DNA of 64,000 nucleotides from Legionella lytica (GTDB lineage Bacteria > Pseudomonadota > Gammaproteobacteria > Legionellales > Legionellaceae): the NCBI RefSeq assembly GCF_023921225.1, contig NZ_CP071527.1, forward strand, positions 1,888,501 through 1,952,500, written 5' to 3'. The position numbers were made by a program, and so were the translations under genes. The notes beneath the pieces are model-generated. The model was not told where the DNA came from and ran no database searches. It saw nothing but the letters and a program-made list of their open reading frames with translations. Positions within the stretch are counted from its first letter, which is position 1; each line of letters starts with the position of its first letter. Below are positions 27,250 to 35,979 of this stretch, piece by piece.

Positions 27250-28083
27250 ATGAGCAAACAAACAGCTTTTGTTTCTGGATTTGCGCGTTCATTTGTATCC
27301 GGAAATGCTATTTCGGATGGACTAGTTTGGCCACTAGGTGCTAAAGAAAAAGGAGTTTACACTGACTCGGAAGGAAAGTTTTCCATTGAATGGCCTGTTG
27401 GTCAGCCAATTACTTTAGTTTTTGAAAAACCAGGCTCTTATTGGTCAGGATATAAAACAACACAATCAGCAACGTTCATCGTACCACCTGAAGGTATAAA
27501 TGATAAAAACTATTTAAAAAATGTATCATTTCAGGTTCCATCAGAAATGGCTTATTCATTTATCCAATGGGCTACAGGCTTTACCCAATCCCCAGGCAAA
27601 GGTCACATAGCAGCAACAGTTACCCCACCCAATATGACCTTAGATGATATTCCTCAAGGTATCGAAGGTGTTACGGTACGACTTTCACCAGCGGTGGAAT
27701 CAACCCCGTTTTACTTTGGTATATTTCCATTAGCGCATAAAACAAATCCTTTTGATCACTCATTAACGAGTACTTCATTAGATGGCGGAATTCTTTTTTC
27801 AAATGTTCCTCCAGGCGAGTATGATTTGTATGCGGAGAAAGAAGGTTATATCTTTTCGAAAGTACACGTTACTGTTCGGGCAGATGTTTTGGTTAATGCA
27901 AGTCCGCCTAATGGTCCGACGCAACAGGTTTCTCAAACAACTGAAAACGCGCTAATTAATGAAAATGCTATAGCAAAGACGAAAGCATCAACTAATTCGA
28001 ATAGCTTTTTTAAGCCTGCTGTTGTGGGGTTGGCCGTTGCTGCTAGTGCCTGTGTTGCGCATGCGGTAATTAGTAGTATGTAA
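27250..28083 (+). CDS. Protein with two beta-sandwich (carboxypeptidase-regulatory/CNA-B-like) domains and C-terminal membrane helix
   Basis: AAAGGGA precedes the ATG by 5 nt. Two prealbumin-like beta domains can be read: about residues 8-100 (GVYTDSEGKFSIEWPVG) and 110-215 (GGILFSNVPPGEYDLYAEKEGY), the latter with the typical PPGEYDLYAEKEGY signature of carboxypeptidase-regulatory-like or CNA-B repeats. A Ser/Asn/Thr-rich linker leads to a hydrophobic segment near the end (PAVVGLAVAASACVAHAVI). There is no N-terminal signal, so it is a tail-anchored protein in the bacterium, or in a host membrane if secreted. Function unknown. Confidence 0.7.
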   Translation: MSKQTAFVSGFARSFVSGNAISDGLVWPLGAKEKGVYTDSEGKFSIEWPVGQPITLVFEKPGSYWSGYKTTQSATFIVPPEGINDKNYLKNVSFQVPSEMAYSFIQWATGFTQSPGKGHIAATVTPPNMTLDDIPQGIEGVTVRLSPAVESTPFYFGIFPLAHKTNPFDHSLTSTSLDGGILFSNVPPGEYDLYAEKEGYIFSKVHVTVRADVLVNASPPNGPTQQVSQTTENALINENAIAKTKASTNSNSFFKPAVVGLAVAASACVAHAVISSM

Positions 28084-28099
28084 CCTCTGCTCCCTATGT

Positions 28100-28118
28100 C
28101 CCGCGGCTTGTCCGCGGA
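28100..28118. repeat. Palindromic intergenic element, CCGCGG type
   Basis: A core ccgcgg-cttgt-ccgcgg palindrome lies between the convergent stops of the beta-domain gene and ybaL. Related elements are at 39411 and 49674. Confidence 0.6.
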
Positions 28119-28164
28119 ATCCAGGCGATATACGATAGAACACTGCCCCTTGGCCAAGCTGCGA

Positions 28165-29874
28165 TTACTCCGTTACCTCATGCAATTTATCATATCGATT
28201 AAGCACATAACTCCCGATATTTCGCGCAATCTCTTCCTCAGCAAAAAAGACTTTTCCCTCGATATTAGCTTGCAATAATTTCGCTTCTTTTTCATTATGC
28301 ATACGAACTACTGAATCGATTTCAGGATTTAATTTCAAAGCATTCCCTATCATTTTTCGTACATCGATGGTGTTTGCGATAAGAAGCATCAACATACTTG
28401 CATGAGCAACCTGGGCTTGCTCTAAAACAAAAGGATCAGCTGCATCGCCATAAATAGCTGGGATGCCTTCGGCTCGTAATTTAGCAATTAACTCACGATT
28501 ATTATCCACTACCACATAAGGAATCCCTTTTTGAATTAATAGTTGAGCCACTCGTTCCCCTACTCTGCCATAGCCAACTAAAACCACTTGCTTGCTACGA
28601 TACTTATCTGGAGTGTTAACCGGCAATTGAGCCAATAGATCATCTGAGTGTTCAAGAAAAACCGACCATTTTGAATACCGTTTAGTCCATTTTTTAATAG
28701 GGTCTATCAAACGGAAAACTAACGGGTTCATCGCAATCGAAATAAGTGCTCCTGCGAGGATATAACTTCGTGCCTCTACAGGTAATACGCCAAAGCGCAC
28801 CCCTAACTCTGCGAGAATAAAAGAAAACTCCCCAATTTGTGCCAGGCTTGCCGAAACAATTAATGCGGTATAAAACGGATAACGAAAAAGAAGGACTAAA
28901 GCAAAAGCGGCAACGGATTTTCCCAGAATGATGATGCAGATTACCTCAAAGATTTTTAAAGGATCATGAACTAACACCATCGGATTAAATAACATTCCCA
29001 CTGAGACAAAAAACAACACCGCAAACACATCTCTTAAAGGTAAAGAGTCTTCAGCTGCTCGATTACTAAAAGAGGACTCTCGCAAAACCATTCCGGCAAA
29101 GAAAGCACCTAATGCAAATGAAACGCCAAAAAGCATTGATGCAATATAAGCAATACTGATTGCGGCCGCAATAATGCATAAAGTAAATAATTCACGCGAT
29201 CCGGTACTGGCAACATGCCAAAGTACTAGTGGAAAAATACGCTTACCCACCACAAGCATCAGGAGAATAAAAGCCGCAACTTTAGCCAGAGTAATACTTA
29301 AAACAACAGCAAAAGGATGAGCTGCATCAATTTCCCCTACGGAACCCCCAAGCCAAAAAGAAAATGGCGGTAGCAATACCAACACGACCACCATAACCAA
29401 ATCCTCAACCAAAAGCCAACCAACTGCGATATGCCCATTAATTGATTCAATAGCTCCTCGTTCTTCCAAGGCCCGCAATAGGACTACGGTACTGGCTACA
29501 GACAAGGACAGCCCGAAAATCAATGCGCTTCCGTAACTCCAGCCCCATAAAATAGCAACAGCAGCCCCCAATAAAGTAGCAACTGCTATTTGCACGATTG
29601 CTCCAGGTATCGCGATCGATCGCACTTTTAATAAATCACTGAGTGAGAAATGCAGTCCTACTCCAAACATCAATAACATAATCCCAAGCTCAGCTAACTC
29701 TTGGGCAATATTCACATCAGCAAATATGCCTGGAGTAAATGGACCAATTACAATTCCTGCCATTAAATAGCCAACTAAGGTAGGAAGTTTTAATTTGAGT
29801 GCAATAAACCCAAACATAACCGCTAAAGCGAAGGCAAAAGCCACAGTAGTTATTAATGGAAGCGAGTGATGCAT
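28165..29874 (-). CDS. ybaL: Kef-type K+/H+ antiporter with RCK domain, YbaL-like
   Basis: The first 390 residues form about 12 membrane helices of the CPA2 exchanger family, and the sequence closely follows E. coli YbaL (LMFGVGLHFSLSDLL, VASTVVLLRALEERG, VGWLLVEDLVMV). A cytoplasmic TrkA-N/RCK domain follows (about 415-545) with the nucleotide loop VGYGRVGERVAQLL and the strand-end Asp in VVVDNNRELI. Such antiporters exchange K+ and H+ and are gated by nucleotides or thiol adducts. The ATG follows AGGAG by 5 nt, and this site overlaps the stop codon of the upstream CaaX-ending gene, so the two are cotranscribed and coupled. Confidence 0.93.
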   Translation of the reverse strand: MHHSLPLITTVAFAFALAVMFGFIALKLKLPTLVGYLMAGIVIGPFTPGIFADVNIAQELAELGIMLLMFGVGLHFSLSDLLKVRSIAIPGAIVQIAVATLLGAAVAILWGWSYGSALIFGLSLSVASTVVLLRALEERGAIESINGHIAVGWLLVEDLVMVVVLVLLPPFSFWLGGSVGEIDAAHPFAVVLSITLAKVAAFILLMLVVGKRIFPLVLWHVASTGSRELFTLCIIAAAISIAYIASMLFGVSFALGAFFAGMVLRESSFSNRAAEDSLPLRDVFAVLFFVSVGMLFNPMVLVHDPLKIFEVICIIILGKSVAAFALVLLFRYPFYTALIVSASLAQIGEFSFILAELGVRFGVLPVEARSYILAGALISIAMNPLVFRLIDPIKKWTKRYSKWSVFLEHSDDLLAQLPVNTPDKYRSKQVVLVGYGRVGERVAQLLIQKGIPYVVVDNNRELIAKLRAEGIPAIYGDAADPFVLEQAQVAHASMLMLLIANTIDVRKMIGNALKLNPEIDSVVRMHNEKEAKLLQANIEGKVFFAEEEIARNIGSYVLNRYDKLHEVTE

Positions 29875-29882
29875 ACTTACTC

Positions 29883-30899
29883 CTATAAAATGGTGCAGTC
29901 ACCGGATTTTCGATTGGTATTCACTTCTTCATCAGTTGTTTTAGAGTCCATCAACTGATTTTTATATTGGGTAGTGATTTTCGTTGTATTCGTCGTTATT
30001 GTTGTTTGGAGGTTTTCAGGTATTGGGGCTAGTTCTCCACTCAGAGCCTTACATGTGAACGCTAAAGCTTCCTTGTAAATGATATTCTCATCTGGCGTTC
30101 GATTTTGATAATAAGGCTTTTCTATTATATCACCCCTTAAAAAACTAAAATCCCCCGTACGTATAGCCTCAGCGACATCCTTTAACATAGCACTCTGCTC
30201 ATGACCAGAAAAACTCATCATTCTTTGTATTTTCGCTAGTAACTCATCTCTTCTAGCGGATAGCTCCTGGCAATAGGGTTGATACAACTCTCGATATTTT
30301 TCTTTCAACTGCGGATCAGAACCCATATGAGGGTCACTAACAATAAACTCCACAGATCGTTTTTTTGTCCATGAGTCGCAAAGCTGTTCTACTGACTGAA
30401 GTATCTGTTCATCACTTTGATATGTTGCTTCTTTAGGTATATAGGGCTCTAAGTAGTTTGAACACAAGGTTCTATTAGGTGTTGCAAAAACATCTTTCAC
30501 ATCAGACATATCTAAAAAGAGTATAGTATAGTTATTTATGCCCTCCTGTTGGCATAATTGTTTTAAATAAGTTTCCATGCCTAAAGAAGGATGCGTGTCA
30601 AAAACCTTGCCAGGAAAATCGCCACGCACAGTGATACATGATGTCCCTAGTTCAAAATGAATTTTCTTATCTTGTACATGATAACTTTTTAAATGATGTA
30701 ACCAATCTTTAAAATTTTGATTAAAACTATTCTCTCTGTTTTCCAAAGTTGAGCGCAGATGATAAAGCCCATACCCCTGATCGGTTTTCGCATAAAAAAC
30801 AGTGCACCCACTAAAACCCGTAGTAAAAATCTCCTTATCGGTATTGCGAGGCTCTATCGCTCCAGGGCCATCCATTTCAACCTCTATTCGTTCTCGCAT
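29883..30899 (-). CDS. Unknown protein ending in a CaaX prenylation motif, effector candidate
   Basis: The frame opens at 30917, but ATG 30899 has AAGGA 8 nt upstream and is preferred (338 residues). The product is soluble, with no signal peptide or membrane helix, mixed alpha/beta in the first 180 residues and helical after. The last four residues are Cys-Thr-Ile-Leu, a CaaX box whose terminal Leu favours geranylgeranylation by host GGTase I, preceded by a polar linker (TNRKSGD). Bacteria lack CaaX prenyl transferases; several L. pneumophila effectors are known to be lipidated by the host in this way. The stop TAG is merged with the ybaL ribosome site. Domain identity is unknown. Confidence 0.75.
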   Translation of the reverse strand: MRERIEVEMDGPGAIEPRNTDKEIFTTGFSGCTVFYAKTDQGYGLYHLRSTLENRENSFNQNFKDWLHHLKSYHVQDKKIHFELGTSCITVRGDFPGKVFDTHPSLGMETYLKQLCQQEGINNYTILFLDMSDVKDVFATPNRTLCSNYLEPYIPKEATYQSDEQILQSVEQLCDSWTKKRSVEFIVSDPHMGSDPQLKEKYRELYQPYCQELSARRDELLAKIQRMMSFSGHEQSAMLKDVAEAIRTGDFSFLRGDIIEKPYYQNRTPDENIIYKEALAFTCKALSGELAPIPENLQTTITTNTTKITTQYKNQLMDSKTTDEEVNTNRKSGDCTIL

Positions 30900-31028
30900 A
30901 GCTCCGTTCCTTGACATGCAAGTTTTATATAATTATATATCCATATCGTAATTATATTTGCATAACTGTGCCAATGAAGAACATCATGTTGTAATTATAA
31001 CCCCATTTTATTGAACTGAACTCAGCTT

Positions 31029-31397
31029 ATGTCCCTTTTAAGCCCTGCTCCTTTTCTTTATGTTACAAAAGAAAAACAGTCGATATTTTCTTTTAATACT
31101 GCAGCAAAATATTCATGGAGCACAGAGGCTATAGGGGTTGAATAGGACATGGGTCTTCGTTTATATAAGCATCTAGTTGAGTACTGGATACAAGATCGAG
31201 CCTATTTCAAATCCGAGACTAAAGTCCCTAACCTCCCAAGTAGAATAGCCAAAGAAAAAACAACAGCGTATTCTCTGCCTGTAGGAACACGTAAACATAA
31301 AATACATTTAGACGATTTTGATGATTTAAATATTGAGCAGTGGGGGGATCTCAATTTTGCTTTTGATTTCGTGGCGCTGCGTCCAGGCTACATTTAA
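31029..31397 (+). pseudogene. Hypothetical gene interrupted by an in-frame amber codon
   Basis: ATG 31029 opens 38 codons (MSLLSPAPFLYVTKEKQS and so on) ending in TAG at 31143-31145. The frame then continues without a shift through ATG 31149 to the stop at 31395-31397, giving 82 more residues rich in charged and aromatic amino acids. The sequence around the stop reads ...AIGVE-stop-DMGLRLYKHL, which a CAG (Gln) would join smoothly. I infer a nonsense mutation in a gene of about 122 codons. The alternative is an intact 82-residue gene starting at 31149, though it lacks a good ribosome site. The family is unknown. Confidence 0.5.
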
Positions 31398-31430
31398 AAT
31401 TGCCTGGATGCTCTTCGGAATGCATTAAAA

Positions 31431-31500
31431 GTAGCCTGGACAGCTCCGCGAAATCTGGGAGACCATGAGCGAGGCGAACTCCTTAAGTAAGTGCAATTAG
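31431..31500. repeat. Dispersed intergenic repeat (gtagcctgga type)
   Basis: The segment shares gtagcctgga, then ccatgagcg, gcgaa and tccttaa with 51562-51625, and tccttaagtaa with 5146-5160. An inverted copy of its first 10 bases (tccaggctac) lies at 31382-31391. It lies just upstream of the glutaminase stop. Confidence 0.55.
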
Positions 31501-31522
31501 GCTTCACAGCCCAGCCTACAAT

Positions 31523-32455
31523 TCACGGCAAAGCAAAATGCCATCCCATTGCTTTGGACAGCCCTTCCAGCATGATTTCCCCACGTATACTATTGCCTTT
31601 GGAGTTAACCCTTGGGCTGAGAACGGCTATACCAGCCTTACCAGGAACAGTCGCTATAGTGTAACCCGACACGCCACTTTTAGCAGGCATTCCCGTTTTA
31701 ACCATGTGAGTGCCAGTTTCATCATATAAACCGCAGGTAGTCATAATAGCAACTGTAATTTTGCAAGTTTCTACAGAGATAATTTGCTCACCGCTCATAG
31801 GATCCTTTCCCCCATTAGCCAGTAAGGTAGGCAGATACAACATTTGCTCCAACATTGCCTCATAAGAACATAAGGCAAAATAAAGATCTAAAGTTTCATG
31901 AACATCAGCACCTAGATTATTCCTACTTTTCAATAAATACGCGAGTGAGCGATTGCGATTTCCTGTCCGTTTTTCAGAAGCAAAAACTAAGGGATTAATA
32001 TTTAAACGCTCTTTAAATAATTTCTGTACCCAATGCTCCAACCATCTAAATTGTTGCTCTCCTGAACCCGGGATGCGTGAACATAAAGTAATTGCACCCG
32101 CATTAAGCATAGGATTTGAGGGTTTAGGGCCAAATTGCTCTAAACGAGTAATCGAAGCAAAGTCATCTCCCGATGGCTCCACCTTAACCCATTCAAATAA
32201 TTGCTCCTCCCCGAACTCTTCCAGTAAGCCAATCAGGGGAATCATTTTAGCAGTACTTTGTAGCGTAACGGGATGAAGAGAACTATTGCTATAAGAGAGC
32301 GCAGGTTCCCCTATAGGCTGTACGGCAATTGCAGTTAACTCTTGATTTACATTAGCAAGTTCAGGAATGTAATCCGCTGTCTTGCCCTCTTTATTTAACT
32401 CAGCTGCTTGCGCAAGCTCTTGTAACAAATTAATGGTAAGTGACTTCGATGACAT
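31523..32455 (-). CDS. glsA: Glutaminase
   Basis: The protein has the serine-type glutaminase fold: the catalytic SxxK is STAK with Ser67 and Lys70, NPMLNAGAI carries the conserved Asn, and the C-terminal VSGYTIATVPGKAGIAVLSP block is typical of GlsA. It hydrolyses L-glutamine to glutamate and ammonia in the cytoplasm, which can support acid resistance and amino-acid catabolism. Length (310) matches the family. The ribosome site is weak. It is divergent from the DUF1328 gene. Confidence 0.92.
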   Translation of the reverse strand: MSSKSLTINLLQELAQAAELNKEGKTADYIPELANVNQELTAIAVQPIGEPALSYSNSSLHPVTLQSTAKMIPLIGLLEEFGEEQLFEWVKVEPSGDDFASITRLEQFGPKPSNPMLNAGAITLCSRIPGSGEQQFRWLEHWVQKLFKERLNINPLVFASEKRTGNRNRSLAYLLKSRNNLGADVHETLDLYFALCSYEAMLEQMLYLPTLLANGGKDPMSGEQIISVETCKITVAIMTTCGLYDETGTHMVKTGMPAKSGVSGYTIATVPGKAGIAVLSPRVNSKGNSIRGEIMLEGLSKAMGWHFALP

Positions 32456-32638
32456 AAGGTTATTAGCGTGAAAAAGGGTCTATTATGGTAGATATAGCAC
32501 AGTAAAACAAATATTTTGTTCCTAAATGCTTTTTTATTTCAATTTGCTCTTTAGTTAAACCACTTCAGCAGAGCGAGCTATACTTAAAAAGTAGCATAAT
32601 TCTTTTTAAACAGATAAGAGTAATAAGGAGGGTACATC

Positions 32639-32821
32639 ATGTTAGGATGGGCATTAACCTTTTTTATTATTGCACTTATTGCTGCAGCATTTGGATTTGG
32701 GGGTATTGCCGTAGCCGCTGCAGGGATTGCAAAAATATTATTCTTTTTATTCCTGGTCATTTTCCTAGTATTTTTAATTCTGGGTTTGCTAGGACGACGG
32801 CCTCCACCTCCACCATTATAA
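32639..32821 (+). CDS. Small DUF1328 membrane protein, YtjA-like
   Basis: The 60-residue product has two hydrophobic segments with [15 protein letters not shown] between them, the hallmark of DUF1328 (YtjA) proteins, and a Pro-rich tail. A very strong AAGGAGGG ribosome site suggests high expression. Function is unknown; in other bacteria such genes are often stress-induced. A strong hairpin follows. Confidence 0.9.
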   Translation: MLGWALTFFIIALIAAAFGFGGIAVAAAGIAKILFFLFLVIFLVFLILGLLGRRPPPPPL

Positions 32822-32833
32822 TTTCAATAGATA

Positions 32834-32865
32834 ACAGGGATAAAGGTTCTTACCTTTATCCCTGT
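32834..32865 (+). terminator. Strong hairpin after the DUF1328 gene
   Basis: A perfect 14-bp stem (acagggataaaggt / acctttatccctgt) with loop tctt starts 12 nt after the stop. No T-run follows, so it may act as a transcript-stabilising or weak terminator hairpin. Confidence 0.65.
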
Positions 32866-32917
32866 ATGGAATGAGGTCACACAAATATGGGGTCGCGGGT
32901 TGGTGCTGAGTGTAACG

Positions 32918-32963
32918 AAGCCCAACAACTGAACCTCAATTCCACACCCATGTTGGGCTTCGC
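32918..32963. repeat. Palindromic intergenic element (gttgggc type)
   Basis: Inverted arms cgaagcccaac (32918-32928) and gttgggcttcg (32953-32963) lie between the convergent DUF1328 and mltA genes. The gttgggc core is shared with the small hairpins at 7798 and 10298. Confidence 0.55.
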
Positions 32964-32992
32964 AATGCGCAGCGCTAACCTACATTTTATCA

Positions 32993-34342
32993 CTACTTTT
33001 TAGCAAAACCCTTAAGAATATGTTTTGGTAATAAAAGCCAATAACGGCCTCGATTCTTCATATGCTCGCCCAAAAAGGCAGCCATCTTTCCTGAGCCCCA
33101 ATAAATATCACCCCGCATAAAGCCACGGATTGCGCCGCCTGTGTCCTGAGCAATCATAAGGCGTTGTAGGCGTTTTTCCTCATCATGATCCTTTTTAGGG
33201 CGTGTAGTACTTAACCATAATGGTGCGCCTAAAGGAATCCATTTTTTGTCTACCGCTAAAGAGTAACCTGGTGTAAGAGCCATTCCTTGAGCACCTAGAG
33301 CCATCGGCTTCTTTAATGACTCAAAGAAAACAAACGACTTGTTTTGATGCATAATCTCTTTTGCTTTTTGTGGATGAGCTTCCAAATAACGAATAATGGC
33401 TTCTTTAGAAGCATTATCACGCGTCATAATTCCTTTATTTATGAGGATCTTGGCAACTGAAGTATAAGGCGCCCCATTTTCCCCAGCATAGCCAAGATAA
33501 ATACTCTTGCCATCAGGCAAAAGAATAACCCCCGACCCTTCAATTTCTAGAAATAATCGTTCAATAGGGCTATGGATCCATGCAATAACTGGAGCCTTTT
33601 TCTTAAGCGCACCATTATCAATTTGCGCCCGCGTCTTATTGCGTCCCCCACGCTGGGGTAAGCCATAAATAGGCGTACTGTATTTGGATGTTTTCTTTAG
33701 CCCACCCTTGATTTGCGGCATGTAATAGCCCGTAAATAAGCCCTTAACTGGTTTTTTTTGTTCAAATTTAATCGGATGGAACCATTTTTCAAAAAATGTT
33801 CGGGCAATGTCTTCTGAAACGGTTTCAATAGCAACCGCAGCCTTACATGCAGGATGCCAATCCCCTACTTTTAGCTTAATATGTTGAGAACCAATCGGAT
33901 GTGAAGGGTGTTGTTTCAAAAAGGTTTCACAGGACAACTTAAATGCCAATAACGATTTTTTAACATCAGCCGTATCCCAACCTGGCAATTCCTCAAAAGA
34001 TACCGATGACAAAGCAAGATTACCGCTAATCTTACGCTTTACTTTAATTGGTTTTTCATGAGGTTTTGGTAGCTCGCTTTTATGGGCTATATTTGCTGCT
34101 TTAGCTGATTGAGCTGTTACCTGCTTAGAAACCGTCTTACATGCGGCATCAGCAATTAATTTTACTGTTTTTGCAGAGGGCTTTGGGGTCTTCTTTATTA
34201 TCTTCGGCGGCTTACTAACACCGCTAACCTTTGAAAGAGATTCCTGTTTAAGAGACTCCTGAGGTTTTTTGTAATGCAACAATCCCCAAACGCACAAAAC
34301 AAGGCCAATAATAATAGTTGTACAAAGTAATTTCTTATTCAT
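32993..34342 (-). CDS. mltA: Membrane-bound lytic murein transglycosylase A
   Basis: The MltA domain occupies the C-terminal half: GLFTGYYMPQIKGG, STPIYGLP, the GSGVILLPDG and YLGYAGENG block, and the 3D-type end AQDTGGAIRG with the catalytic Asp400. MltA cleaves peptidoglycan between MurNAc and GlcNAc, forming 1,6-anhydro ends. ATG 34342 is preferred over the upstream TTG at 34423, since it begins directly before the hydrophobic segment (LLCTTIIIGLVLCVWGLL). That segment has no lipobox Cys at a good position, so this MltA seems to be a signal-anchored rather than a lipidated form. A Lys/Pro-rich linker of about 80 residues precedes the domain. Confidence 0.9.
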   Translation of the reverse strand: MNKKLLCTTIIIGLVLCVWGLLHYKKPQESLKQESLSKVSGVSKPPKIIKKTPKPSAKTVKLIADAACKTVSKQVTAQSAKAANIAHKSELPKPHEKPIKVKRKISGNLALSSVSFEELPGWDTADVKKSLLAFKLSCETFLKQHPSHPIGSQHIKLKVGDWHPACKAAVAIETVSEDIARTFFEKWFHPIKFEQKKPVKGLFTGYYMPQIKGGLKKTSKYSTPIYGLPQRGGRNKTRAQIDNGALKKKAPVIAWIHSPIERLFLEIEGSGVILLPDGKSIYLGYAGENGAPYTSVAKILINKGIMTRDNASKEAIIRYLEAHPQKAKEIMHQNKSFVFFESLKKPMALGAQGMALTPGYSLAVDKKWIPLGAPLWLSTTRPKKDHDEEKRLQRLMIAQDTGGAIRGFMRGDIYWGSGKMAAFLGEHMKNRGRYWLLLPKHILKGFAKK

Positions 34343-34660
34343 AGCGGAAACAATTTTACACAGAATGAAATTAAAATCAACATCAAGGCAAGTTAGACTA
34401 AAACAATCGAGCCTGTTGTGCAATGCATTTTGTTAATTTAAGAACAAACTTTATACTTATTAATCATGGACTAGGGTATTAATTAATCACATTGTTTTAT
34501 TTAAGAATATCATAGTTAACTTAGGGTATAATGACGATACTACAAACGATGGAATACGTTTGAGGCATATCAAAACCAATACAATAAAACGCACAAAGCG
34601 CCTCCTTTTGTTATCTATGAGGTCGAGTGTGTTCCTACTAAGCTATAAACAGGGGGAAAT

Positions 34661-34783
34661 TTGCGCAATCACCAGGAAATACTAAAACATACACACGCAG
34701 CTTATTTCTATAATTTATCGACTCCATTAACTCCTCAGCAGCTTAAATCTCATAAATGGGCATTCCTGGAGAAACAGGAATGA
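34661..34783 (+). CDS. Possible 40-residue small protein
   Basis: TTG 34661 follows AGGGGG by 4-5 nt and opens 40 codons with protein-like content (NLSTPLTPQQLKSHKWAFLE). It has no recognised relatives. The rest of the 34343-34896 gap shows nothing else I can support. This could equally be a remnant of a longer gene. Confidence 0.25.
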   Translation: MRNHQEILKHTHAAYFYNLSTPLTPQQLKSHKWAFLEKQE

Positions 34784-34896
34784 CTCATTATGGCTTAGCT
34801 TAATAATAAAGCTTCCTACCTAAACGCAAATGACTAAAATTTGTACTATATTCTTAAGGTGTGATCATTAAAGAATCACTCTCATGGAGGAAAATA

Positions 34897-35232
34897 ATGA
34901 AAAAACTAATCATTACATCATCAGCCTTACTTGCGGTTTTGAGTTTATCCGGTTGTAACACAATGAATACTGCCGGTGAAACCGTGGGAAATGGCGTTCG
35001 ATACACGACCAATACTGTGGGAAATGGGATAAAGTACGGCGTTAATACCGTAGGCAATGGCGTGAGATATGGCGCTCACACAGTGGGTCAAGGTGTGGGA
35101 TTTGTAGGCAACGTAGTCGGCTCTGGTGTTGGCCTTGTAACCGGAAAACCCGTTACTTATCAGAACAAAGTTGTTTACCATAACGGCCACAAATATGTGG
35201 TACGCAATGGTCGATATGTTCTTGTCAGATAA
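34897..35232 (+). CDS. Small lipoprotein with five 11-residue repeats
   Basis: ATG 34897 has TGGAGG 6 nt upstream; the frame opens earlier with GTG 34861 but that is not preferred. A signal peptide ends in the lipobox LSGC with Cys20. Residues about 29-83 are five repeats of 11 residues of the pattern TVGNGVRYxxN. The C-terminus (VVYHNGHKYVVRNGRYVLVR) is basic and aromatic. The regular Gly/Val pattern suggests a membrane- or peptidoglycan-associated amphipathic structure at the outer membrane. I do not recognise the family; short Gly-rich repeat lipoproteins of this kind are often stress-related. Confidence 0.8.
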   Translation: MKKLIITSSALLAVLSLSGCNTMNTAGETVGNGVRYTTNTVGNGIKYGVNTVGNGVRYGAHTVGQGVGFVGNVVGSGVGLVTGKPVTYQNKVVYHNGHKYVVRNGRYVLVR

Positions 35233-35274
35233 TTCGTACCTTAATAGCCCTTCCTTAGCTTCATTGAAGAAGGG

Positions 35275-35724
35275 CTAACTACTCCTGCAATGCTTACATA
35301 ATCCCTTAATTTCAATAGTTATATTGCTAATAGAGAATTCAATTTGATTCGCGGCATTGTATGCAGGATTAATATCAGTAACACAATCAAGTTCTTGAAC
35401 AAAATCACAATGATTACAAATAAGAAATTGCGTCTGGCCTACATGATGCTCATGCAAGCAAACCACATAAGATTTAAGGCTATCAATACAGTGAATAAAG
35501 CCCTCTTCATGCCAAAATTGAATAGCCCTATAGACAGTTTGCGGCTTAGGATTTTTTACTTCCTGAGAAAGCTTTTCTAGAATTTCGTAGGCGCCTAATG
35601 GTTTATTTTCATTTACTAATATTTTAAGCACCCTCTCCCGTGGCTCTGTATATCGATAACCATTATGAACACAATGCTTATAAGCCTTATCAAGCAAACT
35701 ATATTTCATCAATTTCCCAGTCAC
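35275..35724 (-). CDS. zur: Fur-family zinc uptake regulator
   Basis: The winged-helix domain (residues 1-85) has the recognition helix region KPQTVYRAIQFW. Two CxxC pairs (Cys103/106 and Cys143/146) form the structural zinc site of Fur proteins, and the HEHHVGQTQF segment supplies the sensory His ligands. Overall it is closest to Zur rather than Fur: 149 residues, with VYRAI and a FxxC-N-H-C block. Zur with zinc represses zinc-import genes. The start GTG 35724 follows TAGGA by 6 nt; ATG 35709 is an alternative. No zinc genes are adjacent, so it acts in trans. Confidence 0.88.
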   Translation of the reverse strand: MTGKLMKYSLLDKAYKHCVHNGYRYTEPRERVLKILVNENKPLGAYEILEKLSQEVKNPKPQTVYRAIQFWHEEGFIHCIDSLKSYVVCLHEHHVGQTQFLICNHCDFVQELDCVTDINPAYNAANQIEFSISNITIEIKGLCKHCRSS

Positions 35725-35979
35725 TAAATCCTAAATTAATCATACCATGCTCATTTTTAATAAAAAAATCCTGCTTGTTAAACATGGGGTCAATCTAGAT
35801 TATTACATATTTGACAAAATAATAAACAAAAATTTATGTTTTTAGGCTTTTTATTTCCCTCAGCGCAAACCAGAAAAGATTACAGACTAATCAAAACACC
35901 CAATTATTGCCTATAATGGATTAAAGAAGCACATAAATCACAAAAAATAGGATTCAACATCCTCGTAGGACGGTTTTCT

